In this document: positions 44,189-53,171 of the stretch, one piece after another
Layout: each line of letters opens with the position of its first letter
Position numbering within the stretch: position 1 is the stretch's first letter
Program-made: the position numbers and the translations under genes
Assembly: GCA_023423335.1 (NCBI GenBank)
Contig: JAFAFU010000067.1
Location: 1-64,000, forward strand
Direction of reading: 5' to 3'
Source: Bacillota bacterium
GTDB taxonomy: Bacteria; Bacillota; Clostridia; Lachnospirales; Lachnospiraceae
DNA: 64,000 nt
Notes under the pieces: generated by a model
Database searches by the model: none
What the model was told of the DNA's origin: nothing
The model's input: the letters and a program-made list of their open reading frames with translations, nothing else

Positions 44189-45040
44189 ATGGAATTATGG
44201 TATACGGAGCATCACACAGAGCATGTAAAATTCTCAATGAAGGTGAAAGAACAGCTGGTAAATAAACAGAGTGATTATCAGCATATCACCGTCCTGGATA
44301 CGGTGGAATTCGGCCGTGTTCTTACGCTGGACGGCTATCTGATGATAACGGAGAAGGATGAGTTCATCTATCATGACATGATCGTCCATGTACCGATGGC
44401 AACTAATCCTGATATTAAGAAGGTTCTTGTTATCGGAGCCGGGGATGGAGGCTCCATCCGTGAACTGACCCGATATCCCGGAATTGAACATATTGATATG
44501 GTGGAAATTGATCAAATGGTAGTGGAGGTCTGCAGAGAATTCATTCCGCAGACTGCCTGCAGGCTGGATGATCCCAGAGTGCACATCTACTACGAGGACG
44601 GTCTCAAATTTATCCGCAGGAAGGTAAAGGAATACGATTTGATTATTGTGGATTCCACCGATCCCTTTGGCCCCGGAGAAGGCTTATTTACGAAGGAATT
44701 CTACGGCAATTGCTATAAGGCCCTGACGGATACCGGAATTTTAGTGAATCAGCATGAAAGCACTTACTATGATGAATATGTAGGAGCAATGAAGAGGGCC
44801 CATGCCAGAATTAAGGAAACCTTCCCGGTGGCAAAGGTATATCAGGCCCATATTCCGACCTACCCTTCCGGACATTGGCTGTTTGGTTTTGCCTCCAAGC
44901 ATTTTGATCCCTTAAAGGATTTAAAGGAAGAGGAGTGGAATGCCCTCGGTCTGAAGACAAAATACTATAACACCAGGCTTCACCTGGGAGCCTTTGCACT
45001 CCCGAACTATGTAAAGGAGCAGTTAAACGATTATGAATAG
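44189..45040 (+). CDS. speE: Spermidine synthase
   Basis: Transfers an aminopropyl group from decarboxylated AdoMet to putrescine (in some bacteria to agmatine). The 283 residues match Bacillus SpeE: MELWYTEHHTEHVKFSMKVK, FLDGYLMITEKDEFIYHDM-like LTLDGYLMITEKDEFIYHD, the cofactor loop VIGAGDGGSIRELTRYP, IIVDSTDPFGPGE and IPTYPSGHW. The frame is open from 44156, but AAAGGCAGG precedes ATG 44189, which gives the usual N-terminus. Its end overlaps speB by eight bases. Confidence 0.93.
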   Translation: MELWYTEHHTEHVKFSMKVKEQLVNKQSDYQHITVLDTVEFGRVLTLDGYLMITEKDEFIYHDMIVHVPMATNPDIKKVLVIGAGDGGSIRELTRYPGIEHIDMVEIDQMVVEVCREFIPQTACRLDDPRVHIYYEDGLKFIRRKVKEYDLIIVDSTDPFGPGEGLFTKEFYGNCYKALTDTGILVNQHESTYYDEYVGAMKRAHARIKETFPVAKVYQAHIPTYPSGHWLFGFASKHFDPLKDLKEEEWNALGLKTKYYNTRLHLGAFALPNYVKEQLNDYE

Positions 45041-45875
45041 GAATATTCACACCTTTATCGGCTGTGACCATGAATATGATGACAGCGACATCGTCCTGTT
45101 CGGAGCGCCCTTTGACGGAACTACTTCGTACCGTCCGGGAACCAGGTTTGCCAGTGCCGCCATCCGCAACGAAAGCTATGGAATAGAAACCTATAGCCCG
45201 TATCTGGACAGGGATTTAACGGATATCAGGGTATTTGATGCAGGAGATCTGGAGTTTGGCTTCGGGAATACGGAACGGGTATTAAAAACAATCGAGCAGA
45301 TGACGGAACAGGTTCTTGCAGATGGCAAGAAGCCGATGATGGTCGGCGGAGAGCATCTGGTGTCCCTGGGCAGTGTCCGTGCCGCAGTAAAGAAGTATCC
45401 GGAGCTGCATATCCTTCATTTTGATGCCCATACGGACCTGCGGGAGGAGTATCTGGGAGAGACTCTGTCCCACGCCAGCGTTATCAAGCGATGTTGGGAG
45501 CTGGTCGGAGACGGTAAAATCCATCAGTTCGGCATCCGGAGCGGCGAACGGGAGGAATTCCAATGGGCGAAGGAGCATACCTTCTTGCAGAAGTTCAATC
45601 TGGAGGGACTGGAGGGGGCGATCAAGGCCCTGAAGGGAAAGCCGGTCTACCTGACCATTGACCTGGATGTTCTGGATCCGTCCGTTTTTCCGGGGACCGG
45701 AACACCGGAAGCAGGGGGGATCACCTATATGGAGCTGATCACTGCGTTAGAAAAAGTATTTACTTTAGATATTGTAGCTGCCGATATGAACGAGCTGTCC
45801 CCGGTTTACGATCAGAGCGGTGCCTCCACGGCACTGGCCTGCAAGCTGCTGCGGGAAATTCTTCTACAGTTGTAG
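45033..45875 (+). CDS. speB: Agmatinase (ureohydrolase family)
   Basis: Binuclear-Mn ureohydrolase of 280 residues, close to Bacillus SpeB, which splits agmatine into putrescine and urea. Metal ligands are in GGEHLVSLG, HFDAHTDLRE and TIDLDVLDP; SYRPGTRFASAAIR and SHASVIKRC are family segments. The same fold can act on aminopropylagmatine, giving spermidine directly, and sequence alone does not exclude that. Overlap with speE by eight bases shows translational coupling. Confidence 0.9.
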   Translation: MNRNIHTFIGCDHEYDDSDIVLFGAPFDGTTSYRPGTRFASAAIRNESYGIETYSPYLDRDLTDIRVFDAGDLEFGFGNTERVLKTIEQMTEQVLADGKKPMMVGGEHLVSLGSVRAAVKKYPELHILHFDAHTDLREEYLGETLSHASVIKRCWELVGDGKIHQFGIRSGEREEFQWAKEHTFLQKFNLEGLEGAIKALKGKPVYLTIDLDVLDPSVFPGTGTPEAGGITYMELITALEKVFTLDIVAADMNELSPVYDQSGASTALACKLLREILLQL

Positions 45876-45897
45876 ACGACAGTTTTTTTGAATAACA

Positions 45898-45963
45898 ATG
45901 GATTTTATGGACCGGTGTGGTCATGTAATTCGTTATACATGGGAATCCATAGTGGATTATAAT
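45898..45963 (+). promoter_or_regulatory. Hairpin and possible internal promoter between speB and the carboxynorspermidine genes
   Basis: The 160-base gap is the largest inside the cluster. ATGGATT (45898-45904) pairs with AATCCAT (45944-45950), and TATAAT follows at 45958-45963, with only a poor -35 (TTATAC, 19-base spacer). The second aminopropylation pair may therefore be separately controlled. Confidence 0.4.
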
Positions 45964-46035
45964 ATTTTTAAGATGATTTGGGAGAAACTATAGATCAGAT
46001 AGGCTGACCCAGCATAAGCGAAGGAGGAATTCGAT

Positions 46036-47271
46036 ATGGCAAAGGCATTAATCATTGGAGCAGGCGGCGTTGCCGGCGTTGTGGCACATAAATGCTGCCA
46101 GGTACCGGAGGTTTTCTCAGAACTCTGTATCGCCAGCCGGACAGTATCAAAATGTGAGGATCTGAAGGAAAAATTGGATAAATTCACAGCAGCGATGACC
46201 GGAGAGAAATCCGGCAATGCAAGGACTGCGGTTACGGTAGCCAGAGTAGATGCGGACAGAACCGAAGAGGTTATTGAATTGATAGAGAAGGTAAAGCCGG
46301 ATATCGTAATTAATGTGGCATTGCCCTATCAGGATCTTACTATTATGGAAGCCTGCCTGGCAACAAAGGTGGATTATCTGGATACAGCCAATTATGAACC
46401 GATTGATACGGCCAAATTTGAATATAAATGGCAGTGGGCATATAAGGAGCTGTTTGAAAAAGCCGGTATCACGGCAGTACTCGGCTGCGGCTTTGACCCC
46501 GGTGTAACCGGAGTCTTTTCTGCCCATGCGCTGAAGCATCATTTTGATGAGATCGATACGATTGATATCCTGGATGCCAATGCCGGTGACCATGGCTATC
46601 CCTTTGCAACAAATTTTAACCCCGAAATCAATATCCGTGAGGTTACTGCTTCCGGAAGCTACTTTGAGAACGGGAGATTTATCGAGACGGAGCCGATGTC
46701 TATTAAAAGGGTATATAATTTCCCGGAAATCGGTCCGAAGGATATGTACCTCCTCCATCATGAGGAGATGGAATCCCTGGCGGTCAACATTCCGGGGGTT
46801 AAGAGAATTCGTTTCTTTATGACCTTCTCCGAGCGTTACCTGACCCATCTGAAGGTTCTGGAGAACGTCGGAATGACCTCGATTGAACCAATTGATTTTA
46901 ACGGTATGAGAATTGTTCCTCTGCAATTTCTAAAGGCAGTGTTGCCGGACCCGGCCTCCTTAGGACCAAGAACCAAGGGTAAAACCAATATCGGCTGCAT
47001 CTATACCGGGAAAAAGGACGGGAAAGAGAAGAAATATTATGTATATAATGTTTGCGACCATGAGGAATGCTACCGTGAAGTAGGCTCTCAGGCAATTTCT
47101 TATACCACCGGTGTTCCCGCGATGATCGGAGCCATGATGGTTCTGACCGGAAAATGGAAGAATCCCGGAGTACACAATGTGGAGGAGTTTGACCCGGATC
47201 CTTTCATGGAGGCTTTAAATCAATATGGTCTGCCCTGGCAGGAGAGCTTTCACCCGGATATGGTGGAATAA
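46036..47271 (+). CDS. Carboxynorspermidine synthase (saccharopine dehydrogenase family)
   Basis: NADPH-dependent reductive condensation of aspartate β-semialdehyde with a diamine (putrescine to carboxyspermidine, diaminopropane to carboxynorspermidine; agmatine in a related route). The 411 residues show the Rossmann motif ALIIGAGGVAGVVAHKC, INVALPYQDLTIMEACL, GCGFDPGVTGVFSAHA and the C-terminal GVHNVEEFDPDPFM usual for this subfamily, which separates it from true saccharopine dehydrogenases. Adjacent nspC (gap of four bases) confirms the pathway. AAGGAGGAA precedes the ATG. Confidence 0.92.
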   Translation: MAKALIIGAGGVAGVVAHKCCQVPEVFSELCIASRTVSKCEDLKEKLDKFTAAMTGEKSGNARTAVTVARVDADRTEEVIELIEKVKPDIVINVALPYQDLTIMEACLATKVDYLDTANYEPIDTAKFEYKWQWAYKELFEKAGITAVLGCGFDPGVTGVFSAHALKHHFDEIDTIDILDANAGDHGYPFATNFNPEINIREVTASGSYFENGRFIETEPMSIKRVYNFPEIGPKDMYLLHHEEMESLAVNIPGVKRIRFFMTFSERYLTHLKVLENVGMTSIEPIDFNGMRIVPLQFLKAVLPDPASLGPRTKGKTNIGCIYTGKKDGKEKKYYVYNVCDHEECYREVGSQAISYTTGVPAMIGAMMVLTGKWKNPGVHNVEEFDPDPFMEALNQYGLPWQESFHPDMVE

Positions 47272-47275
47272 GACT

Positions 47276-48445
47276 ATGAAGCTTGATTTTACCGGTGTTC
47301 CGACCCCTTCCTATGTGGTTGACGAGCATTTGTTAAAGAATAATTTAAATATATTAAAATCCGTTATGGACCAGACCGGCTGTAAGATATTGCTGGCACA
47401 AAAGGCCTTCTCCATGTATTCGGTATATCCTCTGATCGGAAATACCTTGAGCGGAACCACCGCCAGCTCCCTGTTTGAGGCAAGACTCGGCTATGAAGAG
47501 ATGGGGAAGGAAGTCCATATCTTTGCTCCCGCTTACAGGGAGGAGGAATTTGATGAGATACAGTCCCTTTGTGACCATATTGTATTCAATTCCATCGGAC
47601 AGTGGAACAAATATAAAGAGCGGGTATTTGAATATAACCGGGCACAGGAAGCTTCGGATGCCGGAAAGAAAAGAAGGGTATCCTGCGGACTTCGGATTAA
47701 CCCGGAGTATTCGGAAATTGAAACCGATATCTATAATCCCTGCTCTCAAAACTCCAGATTCGGTGTTACCCCGGCAAAGCTTAAGGGGGCGGATCTGATC
47801 GGACTGGACGGACTTCATTTCCATACCATGTGCGAGCAGAACTCCGATGTCCTGGAGCGGACCTTACGGGTGGTGGAAGAGAAGTTTAAGGATTATCTTC
47901 CCGGCATAAAGTGGATTAATTTCGGCGGCGGACATCATATTACCAGGGAAAATTACGATACCCAGACCCTGGTCCGGTGCATTAACCATATGAAGGAAGC
48001 CTACCGGCTCCAGGTATACTTAGAGCCGGGGGAAGCAATTGCCCTGAATGCCGGATGGCTGGTAAGCTCTGTACTGGAGCGGATGGAAAATGGAATGCAG
48101 CTTGCGATCATGGACACTTCTGCAGCCTGTCATATGCCCGATGTCCTGGAGATGCCTTACCGGCCGGATATTATCGGCTCCTCCTTACCGGGAAACTATC
48201 CTTTTACCTATCGTCTCGGAGGTCCCACCTGCCTGTCCGGTGATGTAATCGGTGATTATTCCTTCCCGGAACCGCTTGAAGTCGGCGATAAACTGGTCTT
48301 CTGCGATATGGCGATCTATTCCATGGTGAAGAATAATACCTTTAACGGGATAAACCTTCCGTCCATTTATCTAAGAAAAGAGGACGGAACCCTGTACTTG
48401 ATCAAAAAATTCGGATATGAGGATTTTAAGGGCAGATTATCATGA
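47276..48445 (+). CDS. nspC: Carboxynorspermidine decarboxylase
   Basis: PLP enzyme (alanine-racemase fold) that decarboxylates carboxyspermidine or carboxynorspermidine to spermidine or norspermidine. The 389 residues have the PLP Lys43 in LLAQKAFSMYSVYPL, GLHFHTMCEQNSDVLERTL, INFGGGHHITRENYD and the C-terminal active-site segment GPTCLSGDVIGDY. The frame is open from 47225 inside the preceding gene; ATG 47276 gives the usual MKLDFTGVPTPSYVVDE start. Its stop lies inside the terminator palindrome. Confidence 0.93.
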   Translation: MKLDFTGVPTPSYVVDEHLLKNNLNILKSVMDQTGCKILLAQKAFSMYSVYPLIGNTLSGTTASSLFEARLGYEEMGKEVHIFAPAYREEEFDEIQSLCDHIVFNSIGQWNKYKERVFEYNRAQEASDAGKKRRVSCGLRINPEYSEIETDIYNPCSQNSRFGVTPAKLKGADLIGLDGLHFHTMCEQNSDVLERTLRVVEEKFKDYLPGIKWINFGGGHHITRENYDTQTLVRCINHMKEAYRLQVYLEPGEAIALNAGWLVSSVLERMENGMQLAIMDTSAACHMPDVLEMPYRPDIIGSSLPGNYPFTYRLGGPTCLSGDVIGDYSFPEPLEVGDKLVFCDMAIYSMVKNNTFNGINLPSIYLRKEDGTLYLIKKFGYEDFKGRLS

Positions 48446-48457
48446 TAATCTGCCCTT
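48428..48457 (+). terminator. 30-base perfect palindrome terminating the polyamine cluster
   Basis: AAGGGCAGATTATCA and its exact complement TGATAATCTGCCCTT (48428-48457), followed by TATAATTCTTATATT. The nspC stop TGA (48443-48445) lies at its centre. It can act in both directions, also for the converging sortase gene. Confidence 0.8.
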
Positions 48458-48503
48458 TATAATTCTTATATTCTTAAGCTATAAATATAAGCAAAGCTTA
48501 TGC

Positions 48504-49838
48504 TTATTCTTCCGGCTCAGTATACCAGTTAATTGCTCCGGCCTCCAACGCTTCTTCAAAGGTACCGGGAAGCTTGGGTGCTTTGCCGCCGTATCGGTAA
48601 TAATAACTGCCGGGATATAAAGGCTCCGGGTTAATGAATACATTATCCGTATTGACGGTCGGGTCTTCCCCCTCCCTTACCCTGCGGGCTACGATAACCG
48701 TGCGGTAATCCTTAACCTCATAGGAACAGGTGGAAAGGGTCAGCAGCTGGTCATTCTCATTGATATCGACATCATCTGCGTTGAAGATGGACCTAATCCG
48801 CAGATTATAAACAAAGTTCAGAAAATCGGAGGAATCCCGGAAGCTGGATTGCGTATAGTCAAAGAAGGGTTCTTTCTCCGAGGAGCCATTAGTGATGAAG
48901 ACGGAGAATATTTTCCACTGTCCGGTCCGGTAAATTGTATTGAAATCTATGATCGGATGGGAATCATAATATTCCTTCTTATTATATCTTAACAAGTAAT
49001 GGAACATATCATCCGTGGAGGTCATGTTATGACCATGGATGACCAGGTTCGGAGTATTTGTCTCTACGGAGGATTTATGATCCAGGAAGAGACTGCCGGC
49101 TTTCACCTTATTTCCTTCCCAATCCCTGGTCAGATAGTATTCCGGATCTCCGTTACCGGACTGTACGACCACATAATTTATCTTTGTATCATTCTCCCCG
49201 TTTAAGTTATCGATTTTAATCCAGCCCTTGACATCCTGGTTCTCATTTAGAAGATCCTTAAATTGAAGGAGCCGCCCCATGGAATCTCTGTTCGGGTCAG
49301 GTGTTGGCACAGCGTCATAATTCGTTTTCCCTTCCTCATCTGAGGAAGCTTCCGAAGGAAGCGGTGTGGGACCGGCTGTCCCGGCTATCGGAGTCGGAGT
49401 AGGCATTGCATATAAATCCTTTGCCTTTGAGCTGGCCTTATTGGCCAGATAGGGCTGTAAGAATACTTCGTTCAGAAATAGAGCGGCAAAAATGATAAAT
49501 CCCGCCGTAAAAAGTAGGCGTAAGACTTTTATCATATATTTCTTATGTTTTTTCTTTTGCTCATGCGTATCCTCAGCTTCCTCTGCCGGGATATGGGCTT
49601 CCGGAGCGTTTTCTGACAGGCCGGTTTCTGCCTGGCCGATTTCAGGCGGATTGTCTTCCGGCTGACTGTTTTCAGGCGGATCGGTTTCCGCCGGATTGAT
49701 GCCTGCCGCCTTTGTTGCTTCGACCGGCGTCTCCTCCGTATTACTGACATCCTCTGATATATCCTGAACAGCTTCTGCTTGAATAATCTCATTATTTTCT
49801 TCGATTTTGCTCTTCATTGCTTTTTTATCTTTTGCCAT
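48504..49838 (-). CDS. Class B sortase with acidic N-terminal extension
   Basis: Membrane cysteine transpeptidase of 444 residues attaching sorted proteins to the envelope. Order: a long acidic, Pro- and Glu-rich cytoplasmic region (about 1-100) with repeated PENSQPEDNPPEIGQAE-like units, one membrane segment (about 105-125), a Pro/Thr linker, and the sortase domain from about 190. Catalytic His270 (HGHNM), Cys371 (TLSTCSYE) and an Arg in TVIVARRV are present. Typical sortase B is 230-260 residues, so the N-terminal region is unusual. No substrate gene with a sorting signal is next to it. Confidence 0.88.
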   Translation of the reverse strand: MAKDKKAMKSKIEENNEIIQAEAVQDISEDVSNTEETPVEATKAAGINPAETDPPENSQPEDNPPEIGQAETGLSENAPEAHIPAEEAEDTHEQKKKHKKYMIKVLRLLFTAGFIIFAALFLNEVFLQPYLANKASSKAKDLYAMPTPTPIAGTAGPTPLPSEASSDEEGKTNYDAVPTPDPNRDSMGRLLQFKDLLNENQDVKGWIKIDNLNGENDTKINYVVVQSGNGDPEYYLTRDWEGNKVKAGSLFLDHKSSVETNTPNLVIHGHNMTSTDDMFHYLLRYNKKEYYDSHPIIDFNTIYRTGQWKIFSVFITNGSSEKEPFFDYTQSSFRDSSDFLNFVYNLRIRSIFNADDVDINENDQLLTLSTCSYEVKDYRTVIVARRVREGEDPTVNTDNVFINPEPLYPGSYYYRYGGKAPKLPGTFEEALEAGAINWYTEPEE

Positions 49839-49876
49839 CTTAAAAGCCCTCTCTTATAAAAGATTTCACAGGCTTT

Positions 49877-49906
49877 ATTATACAACGAATACAGCAGGGG
49901 AGTAAA
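49877..49906 (-). promoter_or_regulatory. Candidate promoter of the sortase gene
   Basis: On the minus strand TATAAT at 49882-49877 with TTTACT 18 bases upstream (49906-49901). The -10 is perfect, the -35 weak. Confidence 0.5.
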
Positions 49907-49992
49907 GATGTTTATCCTTATAATCTACAGTAAAATATGAATAATCTGGTATTTTTACAATAGATATTAATAAAGAAACGGATAGGATGATA

Positions 49993-51306
49993 ATGTTGAA
50001 GAAGAGGTTAAGGACGATACTTCCCTGTCTGGTAATACTGGCCCTTTTTACCGGTTATAATTATAGTATCCTTAAGACTTATTATGATGAGATCCTGGAT
50101 TATTCCGGCCTGGTACAGGAGGATTTTGATACTAAGCTGAAGCAGGAGAATGACAGGGCGATGGATACTAATCCGGATTACAGAGAGCTGGTAGAGCCGA
50201 AAGAGCTTGGGGAGAACCCCGGGAATACAGAGGCTGTTCCGGAGGATATTAAGCTTCGCTCATTGTCTGCATTGCTTTTGGATGCAGACAATAACCGTGT
50301 ATTGTATGAAGAAAACGGCTATGACAGGAAGCCGATGGCCAGTACGACGAAGATTATGACTTGTATTGTTACGCTTGAGAATGCAGATTTGGATGATATC
50401 GTTACCATTTCCTCCTATGCCGCAAGGCAGCCGGATGTTCAGTTGAATGCCCGGACCGGGGAACAGTATTATCTTAGGGATCTGCTGTATTCCCTTATGC
50501 TGGAGAGTCATAATGATGTGGCAGTAGCTATTGCGGAGCATGTCGGCGGTTCTGTGGAAGGCTTTGCCACAATGATGAACGATAAGGTGAGATCCCTTGG
50601 ATGTAGCGATACGAATTTTGTCACACCGAATGGGCTGGATGCAGAGGGACATTACACAACGGCCAGAGATTTGGCGGTAATCGCAAGCTATGCAATAAAA
50701 AATGACCGGTTTATCAAAATAACAAATACAGCTTCCCATCAGTTTAAGGAGCTGATTAATGGCAGAAGCTTTTCGCTCTCCAATAAAAATAAATTTCTAT
50801 ATATGATGGATGGGGCAATCGGAGTAAAAACCGGTTTTACCGGAAAGGCCGGCTATTGCTTCGTAGGAGCCGTCAAACGGCAGGACAGAACCCTGGTTTC
50901 CGTCGTACTGGGCTGTGGCTGGCCGCCGGATAAAAGCTTAAAATGGGCCGATACCAAGAAGCTCATGAGCTATGGACTTGAAAACTATGAGAAAAGGCAG
51001 ATCTATGAGGAGGTTAAGCTCGCTCCGATACCTGTTAAGGATGGACAGAGGAAGCTGGAGGTTTTAACGCTATCCGGCAATCTGTCCCTGTTGATGAGAA
51101 AGGATGAGACGGTACAGATTGAACATGATGTTCCCAAGGTCTTACAAGCACCGGTTCCCGCAGGAGCGGTTGCCGGATATGCGAAATACTATATTGACGG
51201 AGTATTTTACCAAGAGCTTCCCATTTATACAACGGAGAGTATTGCCAGGATTGATTATCCCTTCTGCCTGAAAAAGGCAATCAATCTCTGGAGCATTTCT
51301 TATTGA
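49993..51306 (+). CDS. D-alanyl-D-alanine carboxypeptidase (second copy)
   Basis: Penicillin-binding-type serine peptidase of 437 residues with an N-terminal hydrophobic signal or anchor (about 8-24). Motifs: S117-T-T-K120, S172-H-N174 and K279-T-G. A stretch of about 60 residues between anchor and enzyme is charged and probably extended. The second SxN motif is SHN rather than SAN of the DacF-like enzyme at 37856. GATAGG directly abuts an ATG at 49987, so ATG 49993 is preferred. It diverges from the sortase gene. Confidence 0.88.
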   Translation: MLKKRLRTILPCLVILALFTGYNYSILKTYYDEILDYSGLVQEDFDTKLKQENDRAMDTNPDYRELVEPKELGENPGNTEAVPEDIKLRSLSALLLDADNNRVLYEENGYDRKPMASTTKIMTCIVTLENADLDDIVTISSYAARQPDVQLNARTGEQYYLRDLLYSLMLESHNDVAVAIAEHVGGSVEGFATMMNDKVRSLGCSDTNFVTPNGLDAEGHYTTARDLAVIASYAIKNDRFIKITNTASHQFKELINGRSFSLSNKNKFLYMMDGAIGVKTGFTGKAGYCFVGAVKRQDRTLVSVVLGCGWPPDKSLKWADTKKLMSYGLENYEKRQIYEEVKLAPIPVKDGQRKLEVLTLSGNLSLLMRKDETVQIEHDVPKVLQAPVPAGAVAGYAKYYIDGVFYQELPIYTTESIARIDYPFCLKKAINLWSISY

Positions 51307-51446
51307 AAATTTCTGAAGCTCCTTTCAAAATTGTGACTTGAATCAACGTAAGCTGCCTGCTCTATGGTATACTATTCCTTGTAAATGGAAATATAAAGAT
51401 ATTAGAAGCCGGGAGTTACGGCTATATAAAAATGGAGGAATCACAA

Positions 51447-52634
51447 ATGGGAAAGAAAATTACGGAACATGTGACATGGGTAGGAAAAGTGGATTGGGAG
51501 TTAAGGAGCTTCCATGGCAATGAATATTCTACTTGGAAGGGCTCCTCCTATAATTCCTATTTAATCAGAGATGAGAAAACTGTATTGATTGACACCGTAT
51601 GGCAGCCCTATGACAAGGAATTCGTATCCAGACTAAAGGATGAGATTGATCTTAACACCATTGATTACATTATCGCCAACCATAATGAGATTGACCATAG
51701 CGGAGCGTTACCTGAGCTGATGCGGGAAATTCCCGGCACTCCGATTTACTGTACGGCAAACGGAGCCAAGATTTTAAAGGGACATTATCATCAGGACTGG
51801 AATTTTATAATGGTGAAAACAGGAGATACATTAAAAATCGGAACGCATACCCTTACCTTTGTTGAAGCTCCGATGCTTCATTGGCCGGATACTATGTTTA
51901 CTTACATGGATGAAGAGAATATTTTATTCAGTAATGATGCCTTTGGACAGCATTACGCAACGGAATCCTTATTTAATGATATGGTGGACTCCTCCGAGCT
52001 GTTCGCAGAAGCGACAAAATATTATGCCAATATCCTGACTCCCTTCAGCAGACTGGTATCCAAAAAGATTGAGGAGGTGCTGAAGCTTAAGCTGCCGGTT
52101 ACTTTAATCTGTCCGAGCCATGGTGTAATCTGGAAGAACAATCCCTTGCAGATTGTGGAGCAATATATGAAATGGGCGGAGGATTATCAGGAGAATCAGA
52201 TTACCATAATCTATGATACCATGTGGAATGCGACCAGAAATATGGCGGAAGCAATTGCATCGGGGATTGAGGCTTCTGACCCGACAGTTACGGTGAAATT
52301 AATCAATACCTCAAAGGAAGATAAAAATGATGTCATTACCGAGATCTTCAAATCCAAGGCAATCCTGGTCGGTTCTCCTACCATCAACAATGGATTTATG
52401 CATTCCATCGCGGGACTGCTGGAGATGATCCGGGGCTTGAAGTTTAAGAAGAAGAAAGCGGCAGCCTTCGGAAGCTATGGCTGGAGCGGTGAGTCCGTGA
52501 AGCTTTTAACGGAGGAGCTTAACAGAGCAGGCTTCGAGCTGATCAGTGACGGCTATCGTTCCCTTTGGGTTCCGGATGGAACGGAACTGGACCGGCTGAC
52601 GGAATATGGCAGGACCTTAGGCCGACAGCTGTAA
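51447..52634 (+). CDS. Flavodiiron protein (A-type flavoprotein)
   Basis: Reduces oxygen to water, or NO to nitrous oxide, protecting an anaerobe. The 395 residues have a metallo-β-lactamase-like diiron domain (HNEIDHSG, MLHWPDTM, SNDAFGQH, CPSHG) and a C-terminal flavodoxin domain from about residue 250 (IIYDTMWNATRNMA FMN loop, GSPTINNG, GSYGWSGE). No rubredoxin or NADH oxidase domain is fused, so it needs an external donor. GGAGG at 51434-51438 supports ATG 51447. An extended -10 (TGGTATACT at 51365) lies upstream without a clear -35. Confidence 0.93.
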   Translation: MGKKITEHVTWVGKVDWELRSFHGNEYSTWKGSSYNSYLIRDEKTVLIDTVWQPYDKEFVSRLKDEIDLNTIDYIIANHNEIDHSGALPELMREIPGTPIYCTANGAKILKGHYHQDWNFIMVKTGDTLKIGTHTLTFVEAPMLHWPDTMFTYMDEENILFSNDAFGQHYATESLFNDMVDSSELFAEATKYYANILTPFSRLVSKKIEEVLKLKLPVTLICPSHGVIWKNNPLQIVEQYMKWAEDYQENQITIIYDTMWNATRNMAEAIASGIEASDPTVTVKLINTSKEDKNDVITEIFKSKAILVGSPTINNGFMHSIAGLLEMIRGLKFKKKKAAAFGSYGWSGESVKLLTEELNRAGFELISDGYRSLWVPDGTELDRLTEYGRTLGRQL

Positions 52635-52650
52635 TAACAGAGGATATCAG

Positions 52651-52697
52651 GCCGGTATCTTATCCTTCGGTCAATTTGGGATAAGTACCGGCTTTTT
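52651..52697 (+). terminator. Intrinsic terminator of the flavodiiron gene
   Basis: GCCGGTATCTTATCC (52651-52665) pairs with GGGATAAGTACCGGC (52678-52692) with one bulge, followed by TTTTT. Confidence 0.9.
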
Positions 52698-52812
52698 CGT
52701 TGCTTTTATTCAAAAAATATTTAAAATTTTTTTAAATAAGTGAAACTATTTCTCTCTTTGAATCGTTTAATACATGAAAGGTAAATTTTACATAGCGAAG
52801 GATGGGGAGAAT

Positions 52813-53043
52813 ATGAGAAAAATAGTGAAACGATATCGGTTCAGCAAATATAGGTATTTTACGAACGGATTAATGTTTGCTTTGATAGCCTGTGCCGCAC
52901 TACTGTTATGCTTTAGTGGAATCTATAAATATCCGTACTCCAAGGCTGAGGTCCTGCTCCCCTTTATGGTGGCGATTATTAGTCTGGTTCTCGGCTTCGT
53001 GACGATGTTTCGTCAAAAGGAAGTTACAAAAGGAAAAGCATAG
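52813..53043 (+). CDS. Small two-helix membrane protein
   Basis: A 76-residue protein with a basic start (MRKIVKRYRFSKYRYF), two membrane segments (about 18-36 and 46-66) and a charged tail. No family is recognised. GGGGAG at 52804-52809 supports ATG 52813; the frame is open to 52774 but with no ribosome binding site there. It stands alone between two terminators. Confidence 0.55.
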   Translation: MRKIVKRYRFSKYRYFTNGLMFALIACAALLLCFSGIYKYPYSKAEVLLPFMVAIISLVLGFVTMFRQKEVTKGKA

Positions 53044-53087
53044 AATGACATAAGTTTATCTCCTTTTTGATATATTGTTTATAGAAG

Positions 53088-53146
53088 AAAAGGATATTGT
53101 AAGCGGATGCTTCCTTTGGAAAACAACGCGGTTACAATATCCTTTT
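53088..53146 (-). terminator. Bidirectional terminator between the small membrane protein and uxaC
   Basis: AAAAGGATATTGTAA (53088-53102) and TTACAATATCCTTTT (53132-53146) pair perfectly over 15 bases; T-rich on both ends, serving the converging genes. Confidence 0.88.
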
Positions 53147-53171
53147 CGCATATTATATTTCTTACCCTTTC

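Noticed and set aside
46147..46926. 259-residue minus-strand frame inside the carboxynorspermidine synthase gene
   Set aside because: Antisense shadow of a conserved gene. The same applies to long frames at 12426-13184, 34538-35209 and 60156-60821.
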